A stretch of DNA of 64,000 nt from Clostridiales bacterium. Its GTDB lineage: Bacteria > Bacillota > Clostridia > Oscillospirales > CAG-272. Each line of letters opens with the position of its first letter. Within the stretch, counting starts at the first letter, position 1. Shown in pieces: positions 56,632-64,000 of this stretch. A program made the position numbers and the translations under genes. The notes under the pieces are model-generated. The model saw only the letters and a program-made list of their open reading frames with translations, was not told where the DNA came from and ran no database searches. The stretch is from contig QALR01000024.1 in NCBI GenBank assembly GCA_003150035.1, positions 141,719-205,718 of the forward strand. Reading direction: 5' to 3'.

Positions 56632-56768
56632 TTTTCATTTTCAAAGCGGAACTAAACTACGGCGGCAATGACCGCGCCTTTCAGCTTGTCTTAGGCGCAG
56701 GGGGCCGCCGTTTATACGGAACTTCTATTAAATATCAAAGCCTTTGATGGCGAAAATGGAGAAAAGCT

Positions 56769-58154
56769 ATGGAATATCGGATAGAACATGATTCAATGGG
56801 CGAGGTCAAGGTGCCTTGCGATAAATATTGGGGCGCTCAAACGGAAAGAAGTCATGAAAACTTCAAAATCGGAGTCGGCATCGAGACGATGCCGCGGGAG
56901 ATCACGCATGCCTTTGGCATTCTCAAAAAGGCGTGTGCGATTGCCAACCATGCACTGAAGCCGGAGAAAATGACGCAGGCAAAGCTCCATGCGATTTCTG
57001 CTGCCTGCGATGAGGTAATTTCCGGCGCCCTGAACGAGCATTTTCCGCTTGTGGTGTGGCAGACCGGCTCCGGTACGCAGTCCAACATGAATGCAAACGA
57101 GGTTATTGCCAGACGCGGAACGGAAATTGGCGGGGATACACTGGAAAAACCGCTTCATCCGAACGATGACATCAATATGAGCCAATCCTCTAACGATACT
57201 TTTCCGACGGCGATGCATATCGCGGCGGTGCTTGCTATCGAGGACCGTGTGATCCCGGCGATCGATAGGCTTGTCGCTACCTTCCGCCGCTTGGAAGAGG
57301 AGAATGCGGGAATCGTCAAAAGCGGCAGAACGCATTTGCAGGACGCAACCCCGATTGCATTTTCCCAAGAGATCAGCGGTTGGCGCTCTTCGCTTGAAAA
57401 GGATAAAAAAATGTTGGAGACGGCACTTCCCGGACTGCGCGAGCTTGCGCTCGGCGGAACGGCGGTCGGCACCGGACTCAATGCACCGCGCGGCTTTGAC
57501 ATCAAAGTTGCCGAAGCAGTATCCGAGCTTACGGGACGCGCTTTTTCGACGGCTCCGAATAAATTTCACGCACTGACCTCTAAGGATGAGCTCGTGTTTG
57601 CGCACGGCGCACTGAAAGCGCTTGCGGCAGATATGATGAAAATCGCCAACGATGTGAGATGGCTTGCTTCTGGTCCGCGCGATGGACTCGGCGAGATTTT
57701 TATCCCGGAGAATGAGCCTGGCTCGTCCATTATGCCCGGCAAGGTCAATCCCACGCAGTGCGAGGCGGTAACGATGGTGGCCGTTCAGGTCATGGGCAAC
57801 GATGTGGCGGTCGGGATGGCGGCGTCGCAGGGAAATTTTGAGCTCAATGTGTTCATGCCGGTTTGTATTTATAATTTTCTCCAGTCGGCGAGACTGCTCG
57901 CCGAGTCGATGATTTCGTTCAACGACAACTGTGCCGTCGGGATTCGCGCCAACAAAGAAAAAATGCGGCATAATCTATACAATTCCTTGATGCTGGTGAC
58001 GGCACTCAATCCGTATATCGGCTATGAAAACGCCGCCAAAACGGCGAAAAAGGCGTATCAGGACAATATTTCGCTGAAAGAGGCGTGCGTGGCGCTCGGC
58101 TTCTTGACGGCGGAAAAATTTGATGAGGTATTCCATCCTGAGGAAATGATTTAA
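56769..58154 (+). CDS. fumC: Class II fumarate hydratase
   Basis: A 461-residue enzyme interconverting malate and fumarate. Conserved regions are 'GSGTQSNMNANEVIARRG', 'HPNDDINMSQSSNDTFPTAMHIAA', 'GRTHLQDATPI' and the signature 'GSSIMPGKVNPTQ' with the catalytic Ser loop. Class II enzymes have no iron-sulfur cluster. It starts 137 bases after mdh (gap with an ACGGCGG...CCGCCGT hairpin) and hdrB starts 12 bases after it. Confidence 0.96.
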   Translation: MEYRIEHDSMGEVKVPCDKYWGAQTERSHENFKIGVGIETMPREITHAFGILKKACAIANHALKPEKMTQAKLHAISAACDEVISGALNEHFPLVVWQTGSGTQSNMNANEVIARRGTEIGGDTLEKPLHPNDDINMSQSSNDTFPTAMHIAAVLAIEDRVIPAIDRLVATFRRLEEENAGIVKSGRTHLQDATPIAFSQEISGWRSSLEKDKKMLETALPGLRELALGGTAVGTGLNAPRGFDIKVAEAVSELTGRAFSTAPNKFHALTSKDELVFAHGALKALAADMMKIANDVRWLASGPRDGLGEIFIPENEPGSSIMPGKVNPTQCEAVTMVAVQVMGNDVAVGMAASQGNFELNVFMPVCIYNFLQSARLLAESMISFNDNCAVGIRANKEKMRHNLYNSLMLVTALNPYIGYENAAKTAKKAYQDNISLKEACVALGFLTAEKFDEVFHPEEMI

Positions 58155-58166
58155 GGGGGAAAAAAG

Positions 58167-58943
58167 ATGATTTTCAGTTATTATCCGGGCTGTACGCTGA
58201 AAACGAAGGCAAAAGAGCTGGATGCCTATGCCAGACGCTCTGCCGAGGCGCTTGGCATCACGCTTTCCGAGCTGTCGGAATGGCAGTGCTGCGGCGGCGT
58301 TTATACCACCGCGAAGGATGAGATTGCGACGAAGCTTTCCTCTGTGCGCGCGCTGATAGCGGCGAAAAAAGAGGGAAATGCGCTTGTCACGCTGTGCTCG
58401 GCATGTCACAATGTCATAAAACAAACCAAGTATGCATTGGATACGGATGATGACATGGCATTTAAGGTCGGAAATTATATGCAGTGTGACGCGAGAGCGC
58501 AGGCGGATACGCAGGTCATTCACTATTTGGAGATGCTGCGCGATATCGTGGGCTTTGACGAACTGAAAAAGAATGTGAAAAATCCGCTTACCGGAAAGAA
58601 GATCGCCGCCTATTACGGATGTCTCCTGCTTCGTCCAAGCACGGCCATGCAGTTTGACAATCCGGAAAATCCGAAGATTATGGAGGATTTTATCCGCGCG
58701 ATCGGAGCAACACCGGTGATCTATCCGATGCGCAACGAATGCTGCGGCGGATACATAACCATCGAGGATGGGAATATGGCAAAGAAAAACAGCACCGCCG
58801 TATGGAAAAGCGCGGAGGATTTCGGTGCAGACTGCATCATCACGGCATGTCCGCTTTGCCGCTACAATCTTATTCGGTCGGAAAGTCCGCTTCCGGTGAT
58901 ATATTTTACGGAGCTTCTTGCCGAAGCGCTGGATGTCAAATAA
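58167..58943 (+). CDS. hdrB: Heterodisulfide reductase subunit B-like protein
   Basis: A 258-residue protein with two complete CCG domains: 'YYPGCTLKTK...WQCCGG...LCSACHN' and 'YYGCLLLRP...NECCGGY...CPLCRYN'. In methanogens these cysteines hold two noncubane [4Fe-4S] clusters that cleave the CoM-S-S-CoB disulfide. All ten cysteines are kept, so this should be a catalytic disulfide or analogous two-electron site. The natural acceptor in this organism is unknown. Confidence 0.92.
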   Translation: MIFSYYPGCTLKTKAKELDAYARRSAEALGITLSELSEWQCCGGVYTTAKDEIATKLSSVRALIAAKKEGNALVTLCSACHNVIKQTKYALDTDDDMAFKVGNYMQCDARAQADTQVIHYLEMLRDIVGFDELKKNVKNPLTGKKIAAYYGCLLLRPSTAMQFDNPENPKIMEDFIRAIGATPVIYPMRNECCGGYITIEDGNMAKKNSTAVWKSAEDFGADCIITACPLCRYNLIRSESPLPVIYFTELLAEALDVK

Positions 58944-58955
58944 GGAGGGGTCAGG

Positions 58956-59345
58956 ATGATTACGAATCGGGAAAAAGAACAGATACTCCGTTCGAGCGGG
59001 GTCGATGTACGAAAATGCATGCGGTGCGGCAAATGCACCGGCACCTGTCCTGCCTATGATGAGATGGAATACCATCCGCATGAATTTGTCTATATGGTGG
59101 AGAAGGGTGAAATCGAAAAGCTGATGAATTCTTCTTCCATTTATAAATGTCTTACCTGCTTTGCGTGCGTGGAGCGCTGTCCACGCGGCGTGGAACCGGC
59201 TAAAATTGTGGAGGCGGTGCGCTTGGCAGTAATCCGAAAACAGGGCAACAATCATATCAAAGCGGAAGACATTCCATGCATCGCGGAAGACGACGATTTG
59301 CCGGGACAGCTTGTTGTCAGCGCATTCCGCAAATATAAGAAGTGA
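58956..59345 (+). CDS. hdrC: Heterodisulfide reductase subunit C-like ferredoxin
   Basis: A 129-residue protein with two [4Fe-4S] motifs, 'CMRCGKCTGTCPAYDE' and 'CLTCFACVERCPRGVEPAKIVEAVR'. It would wire HdrA to the HdrB active site. Starts 12 bases after hdrB with GGAGGGG upstream. Confidence 0.92.
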   Translation: MITNREKEQILRSSGVDVRKCMRCGKCTGTCPAYDEMEYHPHEFVYMVEKGEIEKLMNSSSIYKCLTCFACVERCPRGVEPAKIVEAVRLAVIRKQGNNHIKAEDIPCIAEDDDLPGQLVVSAFRKYKK

Positions 59346-59359
59346 GGGAGGGGAAACAA

Positions 59360-61351
59360 ATGCAGAAAATCGGTGTTTTTGTATGCCACTGCGGCACCAA
59401 TATTGCCGGTACTGTCGATGTGAAGACGGTGGCGGAGACTCTCTCTCATGAACCGGGTGTGGTATTTGCTGCGGACTATCCGTATATGTGCTCCGAATCA
59501 GGACAAAACCTTATCAAGGATGCTATCCGTGAGCATGGACTGACCGGCGTTGTGATTTGTTCCTGTTCGCCCCGTATGCACGAGACGACGTTCCGCAAGG
59601 CGGCGGAGTCAGCAGGGCTCAACCCCTATATGGTGGAGATTGCCAATATCCGCGAGCAGTGCTCATGGATTCATAAAGATATGAAAACCGCGACGGAGAA
59701 AGCTGTGATTCTGGGGCGCGCCGCCATTGCAAAGGTGGCGCTCAACACGCCGCTTACCTCAAGCGAGACCCCTGTGACAAAACGTGCGCTTGTCATCGGC
59801 GGCGGCATTGCCGGCATTCAGACGGCGCTTGACATCGCAGACGCCGGCTTTGAGGTCGATATTGTCGAGAAAGAGCCGACCATCGGCGGCAAAATGGCGC
59901 AGATCGATAAGACGTTCCCGACGCTTGACTGTGCGGCGTGTATCTTGACGCCGAAAATGGTGGACTGCGCACAGAATGAAAAAATTCATATTTATGCTTA
60001 CAGCGAGGTGGAAAGCGTCAAGGGCTTTGTCGGCAACTTCACGGTCGGAATTAAGAAAAAAGCGCGCTTCGTCGATGAGACCAAGTGTACCGGCTGCGGG
60101 CTTTGCACAGAGAAATGTCCGATGAAAAAGACGCCAAACCTTTTTAACCTCGGACTCGATACCCGTTCTGCCATTTATATTCCGTTTGCGCAAGCGGTGC
60201 CGAAGGTGGCGACTATCGATGCCGATTACTGCAATATGCTCAAAAACGGAAAATGTGGTGTTTGCGCTAAGGTATGCACGGCGGGCGCCATCGACTACAA
60301 GCAGCAGGACGAACATATCGAAGAAAAGTACGGTGCCATCGTTGTCGCGACGGGCTTCAATCCGATTAAGCTCGATGATTTTGACGAATACGCCTATGCG
60401 CAGAGTCCGGACGTCGTTACCTCTCTTGAACTCGAGCGCCTGATGAACGCTGCGGGTCCGAACGGCGGCACGCTCCTTCGTCCGTCGGATAAAACGCATC
60501 CGCACACCATCGTATTTGTGCAGTGTGTCGGCTCCCGCGATACTTCCGGATGCGGCAAGCCGTATTGTTCCAAAATCTGCTGCATGTATACGGCTAAGCA
60601 CGCGATGCTGATTCGCGACAAATATCCCGACACGGAGGTCTATGTCTTCTATATTGATGTGCGCACACCGGGCAAGAACTTCGACGAGTTCTACCGGCGC
60701 GCGGTCGAGGAATACGGCGTGCATTACATAAAGGGAATGGTCGGCAAGGTCATGCCGCAGAAGAGCGGCAAGCTTCTTGTTCGCGCTTCCGATCTTTTGG
60801 CGGGCGAACAGCTGAAAATTGAGGCGGACATGGTGGTGCTCGCGGCGGCGATCGAGCCGGACAAGACGGCAAGACCGCTTGCGACGATGCTGACGGCCTC
60901 TATGGATACCAATGACTTCTTTACAGAAGCACACCCGAAACTGCGTCCGGTGGAAAGTCCGACGGCAGGTATCTTCCTTTCCGGTGTTTGCCAGGGACCG
61001 AAAGACATTCCGGAAACGGTCGCGCAGGCAAGCGCCGCCGCCGCGAAGGTCATCGGGCTGCTTGTCAAGGATAAACTAAAATCCAATCCTTGTACGGCGC
61101 ATGCCGACGAGACGCTTTGCAACGGCTGCTCTTCCTGCGAGAGGGTATGTCCGTACGGGGCGATTACCTATGTCGATAAGGAATTCCGGATGCCCGACCG
61201 GACGACGAAGATTCGCCGTGTCGCGGCGGTCAATGCGGCGGTCTGCCAAGGATGCGGCGCTTGTACAGTCGCCTGCCCATCGGGCGCGATGGACCTTTCC
61301 GGATTCTCGAATCAACAGATTATGGCGGAGGTGGATGCGATATGCCGATAA
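59360..61351 (+). CDS. hdrA: Heterodisulfide reductase subunit A-like flavoprotein
   Basis: A 663-residue electron-bifurcating flavoprotein. Order: N-terminal domain ('VFVCHCGTNIAGTVDV', 'SCSPRMHETTFRKAAE'), FAD site 'VIGGGIAGIQTALDIADAGFEVDIVEKEPTIGGKM' followed by 'TLDCAACILTPKM', an inserted ferredoxin domain ('CTGCGLCTEKCP', 'CGVCAKVC'), and two C-terminal [4Fe-4S] motifs ('CNGCSSCERVCP', 'CQGCGACTVACP'). In HdrA the FAD splits electron pairs between ferredoxin and the disulfide. I start at ATG 59360 after GGGAGGGG. Confidence 0.94.
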   Translation: MQKIGVFVCHCGTNIAGTVDVKTVAETLSHEPGVVFAADYPYMCSESGQNLIKDAIREHGLTGVVICSCSPRMHETTFRKAAESAGLNPYMVEIANIREQCSWIHKDMKTATEKAVILGRAAIAKVALNTPLTSSETPVTKRALVIGGGIAGIQTALDIADAGFEVDIVEKEPTIGGKMAQIDKTFPTLDCAACILTPKMVDCAQNEKIHIYAYSEVESVKGFVGNFTVGIKKKARFVDETKCTGCGLCTEKCPMKKTPNLFNLGLDTRSAIYIPFAQAVPKVATIDADYCNMLKNGKCGVCAKVCTAGAIDYKQQDEHIEEKYGAIVVATGFNPIKLDDFDEYAYAQSPDVVTSLELERLMNAAGPNGGTLLRPSDKTHPHTIVFVQCVGSRDTSGCGKPYCSKICCMYTAKHAMLIRDKYPDTEVYVFYIDVRTPGKNFDEFYRRAVEEYGVHYIKGMVGKVMPQKSGKLLVRASDLLAGEQLKIEADMVVLAAAIEPDKTARPLATMLTASMDTNDFFTEAHPKLRPVESPTAGIFLSGVCQGPKDIPETVAQASAAAAKVIGLLVKDKLKSNPCTAHADETLCNGCSSCERVCPYGAITYVDKEFRMPDRTTKIRRVAAVNAAVCQGCGACTVACPSGAMDLSGFSNQQIMAEVDAICR

Positions 61352-61779
61352 GCGAATTCAAACCGAAAATCGTCGCGTTCTGCTGCAATTGGTGTTCTTA
61401 TGCGGGCGCCGACCTTGCGGGCACGAACCGTCTGAATTATCCCGCCGACGTGAAAATCATTCGTGTGCCGTGCTCCTGCCGCGTCAACCCGATTTTTATT
61501 CTGCGTGCGTTTCAGAGGGGAGCGGACGGCGTGATTCTCTGCGGCTGCCATCCGGGCGACTGCCACTATACGACGGGCAACTACTATACCAGACGCCGCA
61601 TGACGCTGCTTTTCTCGATGCTTGACTATCTCGGAATTGAAAAGGAGCGTACCCGCGTCGAATGGGTCTCCGCTGCCGAGGGTGCGAAATTTGCCTCTGT
61701 CATGCAGGACTTTGTGAAAACGGTAACGGAGCTTGGTGAAAACAAGAGATTGGAGGACCTCAGATGCAAGAAGCTATGA
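61342..61779 (+). CDS. MvhD/FlxD-like [2Fe-2S] hydrogenase iron-sulfur subunit
   Basis: A 145-residue protein with the MvhD cysteine set: 'FCCNWCSYAGADLAG', 'VPCSCRVNP', 'LCGCHPGDCHY'. MvhD joins HdrA to a hydrogenase in methanogens; FlxD joins it to an NAD(P)H oxidoreductase in sulfate reducers. No hydrogenase gene is here and a flavoprotein is, so the FlxD role fits. GGAGGTGG lies upstream, and the start overlaps the hdrA stop by ten bases. Confidence 0.9.
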   Translation: MPISEFKPKIVAFCCNWCSYAGADLAGTNRLNYPADVKIIRVPCSCRVNPIFILRAFQRGADGVILCGCHPGDCHYTTGNYYTRRRMTLLFSMLDYLGIEKERTRVEWVSAAEGAKFASVMQDFVKTVTELGENKRLEDLRCKKL

Positions 61780-62732
61780 AAAAAAGAGCAAAAGAGCTCC
61801 TCGCCTCCGGTGAGGTCGCAAGAGTCATCGGATGGAAGAAAAACGAATTTGATTATGATATTACGCCCGCGGTGTTCGAATCAGCAGAGGAGCTCGACCG
61901 TGATTTTCGTTATGATGATTTCTGCGGTCCGAATCTTTCCAAATTTACCTTCAAAAATCAGAAAAACGATACCAAAACATTGGTATTCTTAAAGCCGTGC
62001 GACACTTACAGCATGACGCAGCTTATCACGGAACATCGTGTGAACCGTGACGCGCTGTATCTTATCGGGATTCCGTGCTTTGGGAAGATTGATGTTGAAA
62101 AGATACGTGCAGACGGCACAGACGGCATTCTTTCGATTACCTCGGAGGGTGCCGACGTGACGGTGAAAACGCTTTACGGCGAGAAAAAATACGTGAAATC
62201 GGATGTGATGGCGGAGCGCTGTCTTGCCTGCAAGAGCAAATATCATACGATTTATGACGAACTCATGGGTGAGGAGGGCGAGGTCATGGAAACCGGCCGC
62301 TTCGACGAGGTCGAAAAGCTGGAAGCCATGACGCCGGACGAGAGATTCGACTTCTGGCGCGGCGAGCTTTCCCGCTGTATCCGCTGCAATGCCTGCCGGA
62401 ATGCATGTCCTGCCTGCACGTGTGAGAGCTGTGTATTCGACAATCCTGCCACCGGCATTTCTCAGAAGGCGGCTGCGGACTCCTTTGAGGAAAATATGTT
62501 TCATATTATCCGCGCGTTTCATGTCGCGGGACGCTGCACGGACTGCGGCGAATGTTCGAGGGTTTGTCCGCAGCATATCCCGCTGCATCTGCTCAACCGT
62601 AAGTTCATTCGAGATATCGACAGCCTCTATGGTGAATATCAAGCCGGTGAGGAAGTCGGTCAGCGCGCGCCGCTTGTGAATTTTACGACGGACGACGCGG
62701 AGCCGGATATCATTCGGAAGGGAGGAAAATGA
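61764..62732 (+). CDS. 4Fe-4S protein of the Flx module
   Basis: A 322-residue protein. The N-terminal 150 residues resemble FrhB/FdhB-like domains ('LVFLKPCDTYSMTQLITEH', 'CLACKSKYH'), followed by two [4Fe-4S] motifs, 'CIRCNACRNACPACTCESC' and 'CTDCGECSRVCPQHIPLHLL'. It probably relays electrons between the flavoprotein and MvhD-like subunit. It overlaps the previous gene by 16 bases; GGAGGA precedes ATG 61764. Confidence 0.85.
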   Translation: MQEAMKKRAKELLASGEVARVIGWKKNEFDYDITPAVFESAEELDRDFRYDDFCGPNLSKFTFKNQKNDTKTLVFLKPCDTYSMTQLITEHRVNRDALYLIGIPCFGKIDVEKIRADGTDGILSITSEGADVTVKTLYGEKKYVKSDVMAERCLACKSKYHTIYDELMGEEGEVMETGRFDEVEKLEAMTPDERFDFWRGELSRCIRCNACRNACPACTCESCVFDNPATGISQKAAADSFEENMFHIIRAFHVAGRCTDCGECSRVCPQHIPLHLLNRKFIRDIDSLYGEYQAGEEVGQRAPLVNFTTDDAEPDIIRKGGK

Positions 62733-62733
62733 A

Positions 62734-63762
62734 ATGGTCAGAATTTCTCTTGACAAGCTGGATGCTCTTTTCGCGGCTATTGCCGAGACACAAACGCTTT
62801 ATATTCCGACCGACACGGCGCCGGGCATCGCGCAGTTTAAAAAGTGGCAGTCCGGCATGGAAATGACGGAAAAGCTGAAAACCTCCCGCAGTGCCAAGGA
62901 CTTTTTCTTCCCGCAAACGGAAAATCTTGTGGATTTTAAGCTGAACGGTAAGAAAATCGACATCATCGATCCGCGCAGGGAAACCGAAAATTTCGTGATT
63001 TTCGGCGTGCGCGCCTGTGACGCGAAAAGCTTTGCAATCCTTGACCGCGTATTCCTTTCGGATCCGGTCGATACCTATTATCAGAACCGCCGCGAGCATG
63101 GCACCATTGTGACGCTTGCCTGCTCGCGCCCGACCGAGTCCTGCTTTTGCCAGACGTTCGGAATCGACCCCGCTGAGCCGGGCGGCGATGTTTCCGCATG
63201 GAAATGCGAGAGCTTCCTGTATCTTGAACCGATAACGGAGAAAGGCAGGACGCTGCTTTCTGCCCTTGGCGACTCCCTCTTTGAGGAATGTCCGGAGAGT
63301 GCGGTCGAGGCGGAAAAGGAGAATATCCGCGGCATTCTGAAAAAGCTCCCGCTTGCATCTCTTACGCCGGATGCGTTCGGCGGCGGAAAAACGGAAACCT
63401 ATTTTGACTCTGAAAAATGGAAAGAGCTTTCCGAGGCGTGCCTCGGATGCGGCACCTGCACCTTTGTCTGTCCGACATGCCAATGCTATGATATTCGGGA
63501 TTTTGATACCGGACACGGTGTGCGCCGCTTCCGCTGTTGGGACAGCTGTATGTACTCGGATTTCACCAAAATGGCAAGCGGGAATCCGCGGCTGACGCAA
63601 AAAGAACGATTCCGTCAGAGATTTATGCATAAGCTCGTCTATTATCCGGAGAATAACGACGGGATTTTCGGCTGCGTCGGCTGTGGCAGATGCGTGGAGA
63701 AATGCCCGGTTTCCATGAATATCGTCAAAGTGATGAAAACGCTGGGGGAGGATGAAACATGA
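62734..63762 (+). CDS. 4Fe-4S dicluster protein (AsrA/HyhB-like) of the Flx module
   Basis: A 342-residue protein of the group that includes anaerobic sulfite reductase subunit A and sulfhydrogenase beta: 'FFFPQTENLVDFKL', 'IFGVRACDAKSFAILDRVFLSDPVDTYYQNRR', then two [4Fe-4S] motifs 'CLGCGTCTFVCPTCQCYDI' and 'CVGCGRCVEKCPVSMNIVKVM'. Starts two bases after the previous stop, after GGGAGG; its own stop overlaps the next start (ATGA). Confidence 0.87.
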   Translation: MVRISLDKLDALFAAIAETQTLYIPTDTAPGIAQFKKWQSGMEMTEKLKTSRSAKDFFFPQTENLVDFKLNGKKIDIIDPRRETENFVIFGVRACDAKSFAILDRVFLSDPVDTYYQNRREHGTIVTLACSRPTESCFCQTFGIDPAEPGGDVSAWKCESFLYLEPITEKGRTLLSALGDSLFEECPESAVEAEKENIRGILKKLPLASLTPDAFGGGKTETYFDSEKWKELSEACLGCGTCTFVCPTCQCYDIRDFDTGHGVRRFRCWDSCMYSDFTKMASGNPRLTQKERFRQRFMHKLVYYPENNDGIFGCVGCGRCVEKCPVSMNIVKVMKTLGEDET

Positions 63763-64000
63763 ACGCTGAAACATTGATTCCGAAAATCGGCGTTGTGACG
63801 GAGATCAGAATCGACACGCCCGATATCAAGAACTTTCGTGTCGTCGGAACGGACGGAAAAAAGCCTTTCGTTCATAAGCCCGGCCAATGCGCGATGATTT
63901 CACTTCCCGGCATCGGAGAGGGTATGTTTTCGATTACCTCATCTCCGACCAACACGGAATATATGGAATTTGAAATCAAAAAATGCGGATGTCTCACAAG
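63759..64000 (+). CDS. NAD(P)H/FAD oxidoreductase subunit (AsrB/FlxA-like), cut by window end
   Basis: The first 80 residues of a ferredoxin-NADP reductase-fold protein: 'IGVVTEIRIDTPDIKNFRVV', 'FVHKPGQCAMISLPGIGEGMFSITSSP', the FAD-binding barrel with the RxYS-equivalent 'FSITS'. The NAD(P) domain lies beyond the window. It would take electrons from NAD(P)H into the Hdr complex. Coupled to the preceding gene by a four-base overlap. Confidence 0.85.
   Translation, partial: MNAETLIPKIGVVTEIRIDTPDIKNFRVVGTDGKKPFVHKPGQCAMISLPGIGEGMFSITSSPTNTEYMEFEIKKCGCLT

Overview
This window looks like a chromosomal segment of an anaerobic Clostridia-type Firmicute. The evidence is near-consensus sigma-A promoters with 17-bp spacers, GGAGG-type ribosome binding sites, a T-box leader, a CIRCE operator, Prp-processed ribosomal protein L27, NAD+-dependent ligase, and a large heterodisulfide-reductase/flavin-oxidoreductase operon of the kind used in anaerobic energy metabolism. 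I assign no genus.

Layout. 1-8.1 kb: end of a DUF1385-type gene, prmC, small regulators (membrane XRE, BlaI/MecI type, DUF1836), RidA, an SGNH hydrolase, a frameshifted lipoprotein, a TM2/XRE pair with abutting start codons, and gdhA. 8.4-9.5 kb: rplU-prp-rpmA. 9.5-19 kb: GH30 glycosidase, acetyltransferases, M23 peptidase, methyltransferase, tRNA-Ala(CGC), a hypoxanthine-type DNA glycosylase, and a three-gene membrane-lipid cluster (CrtO-like acyltransferase, GT28 glycosyltransferase, PAP2 phosphatase). 19.1-26.1 kb: CIRCE-preceded Hsp20, then on the minus strand rpmG-secE-nusG-rplK-rplA behind a leader that ends in a terminator, plus obgE and ligA. 26.4-31.3 kb: a sugar-phosphate cassette (sorbose-1-phosphate-reductase-like, aldolase/SDR fusion, PHP protein). 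31.7-37 kb: LytTR regulator, soluble AgrC-like kinase and two ABC exporter half-transporters. 37-44.4 kb: LysM-CAP protein, mutarotase-like protein, T-box-controlled ThrRS without a TGS domain, Nudix, beta-helix protein, FAD enzyme, tRNA-Pro(CGG).

44.5-53.9 kb is an AT-richer accessory island bounded by tRNA-Pro and containing tRNA-Trp. It holds two polymorphic-toxin C-terminal cassettes each followed by a candidate immunity gene, an intact IS5-family element inserted in the first toxin, a Hint toxin fragment with a frameshift, two oppositely oriented halves of an ABC ATPase gene, a four-helix-bundle (Avd-like) gene overlapping an unknown gene, tRNA T-arm-like repeats, an acidic mobile-element protein fused to the C-terminal part of an IS200/IS605 transposase, and short palindromic repeats.

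53.9-64 kb: a LysR regulator precedes a long co-directional operon: [2Fe-2S] thioredoxin-like ferredoxin, malate dehydrogenase, fumarase, HdrB, HdrC, HdrA, MvhD-like, two 4Fe-4S subunits and a flavoprotein cut by the window end. It resembles HdrABC-FlxABCD electron-bifurcating complexes but is encoded with the malate-fumarate branch. This suggests a link between NAD(P)H, ferredoxin and fumarate or a thiol/disulfide couple. It is the most interesting system in the window.
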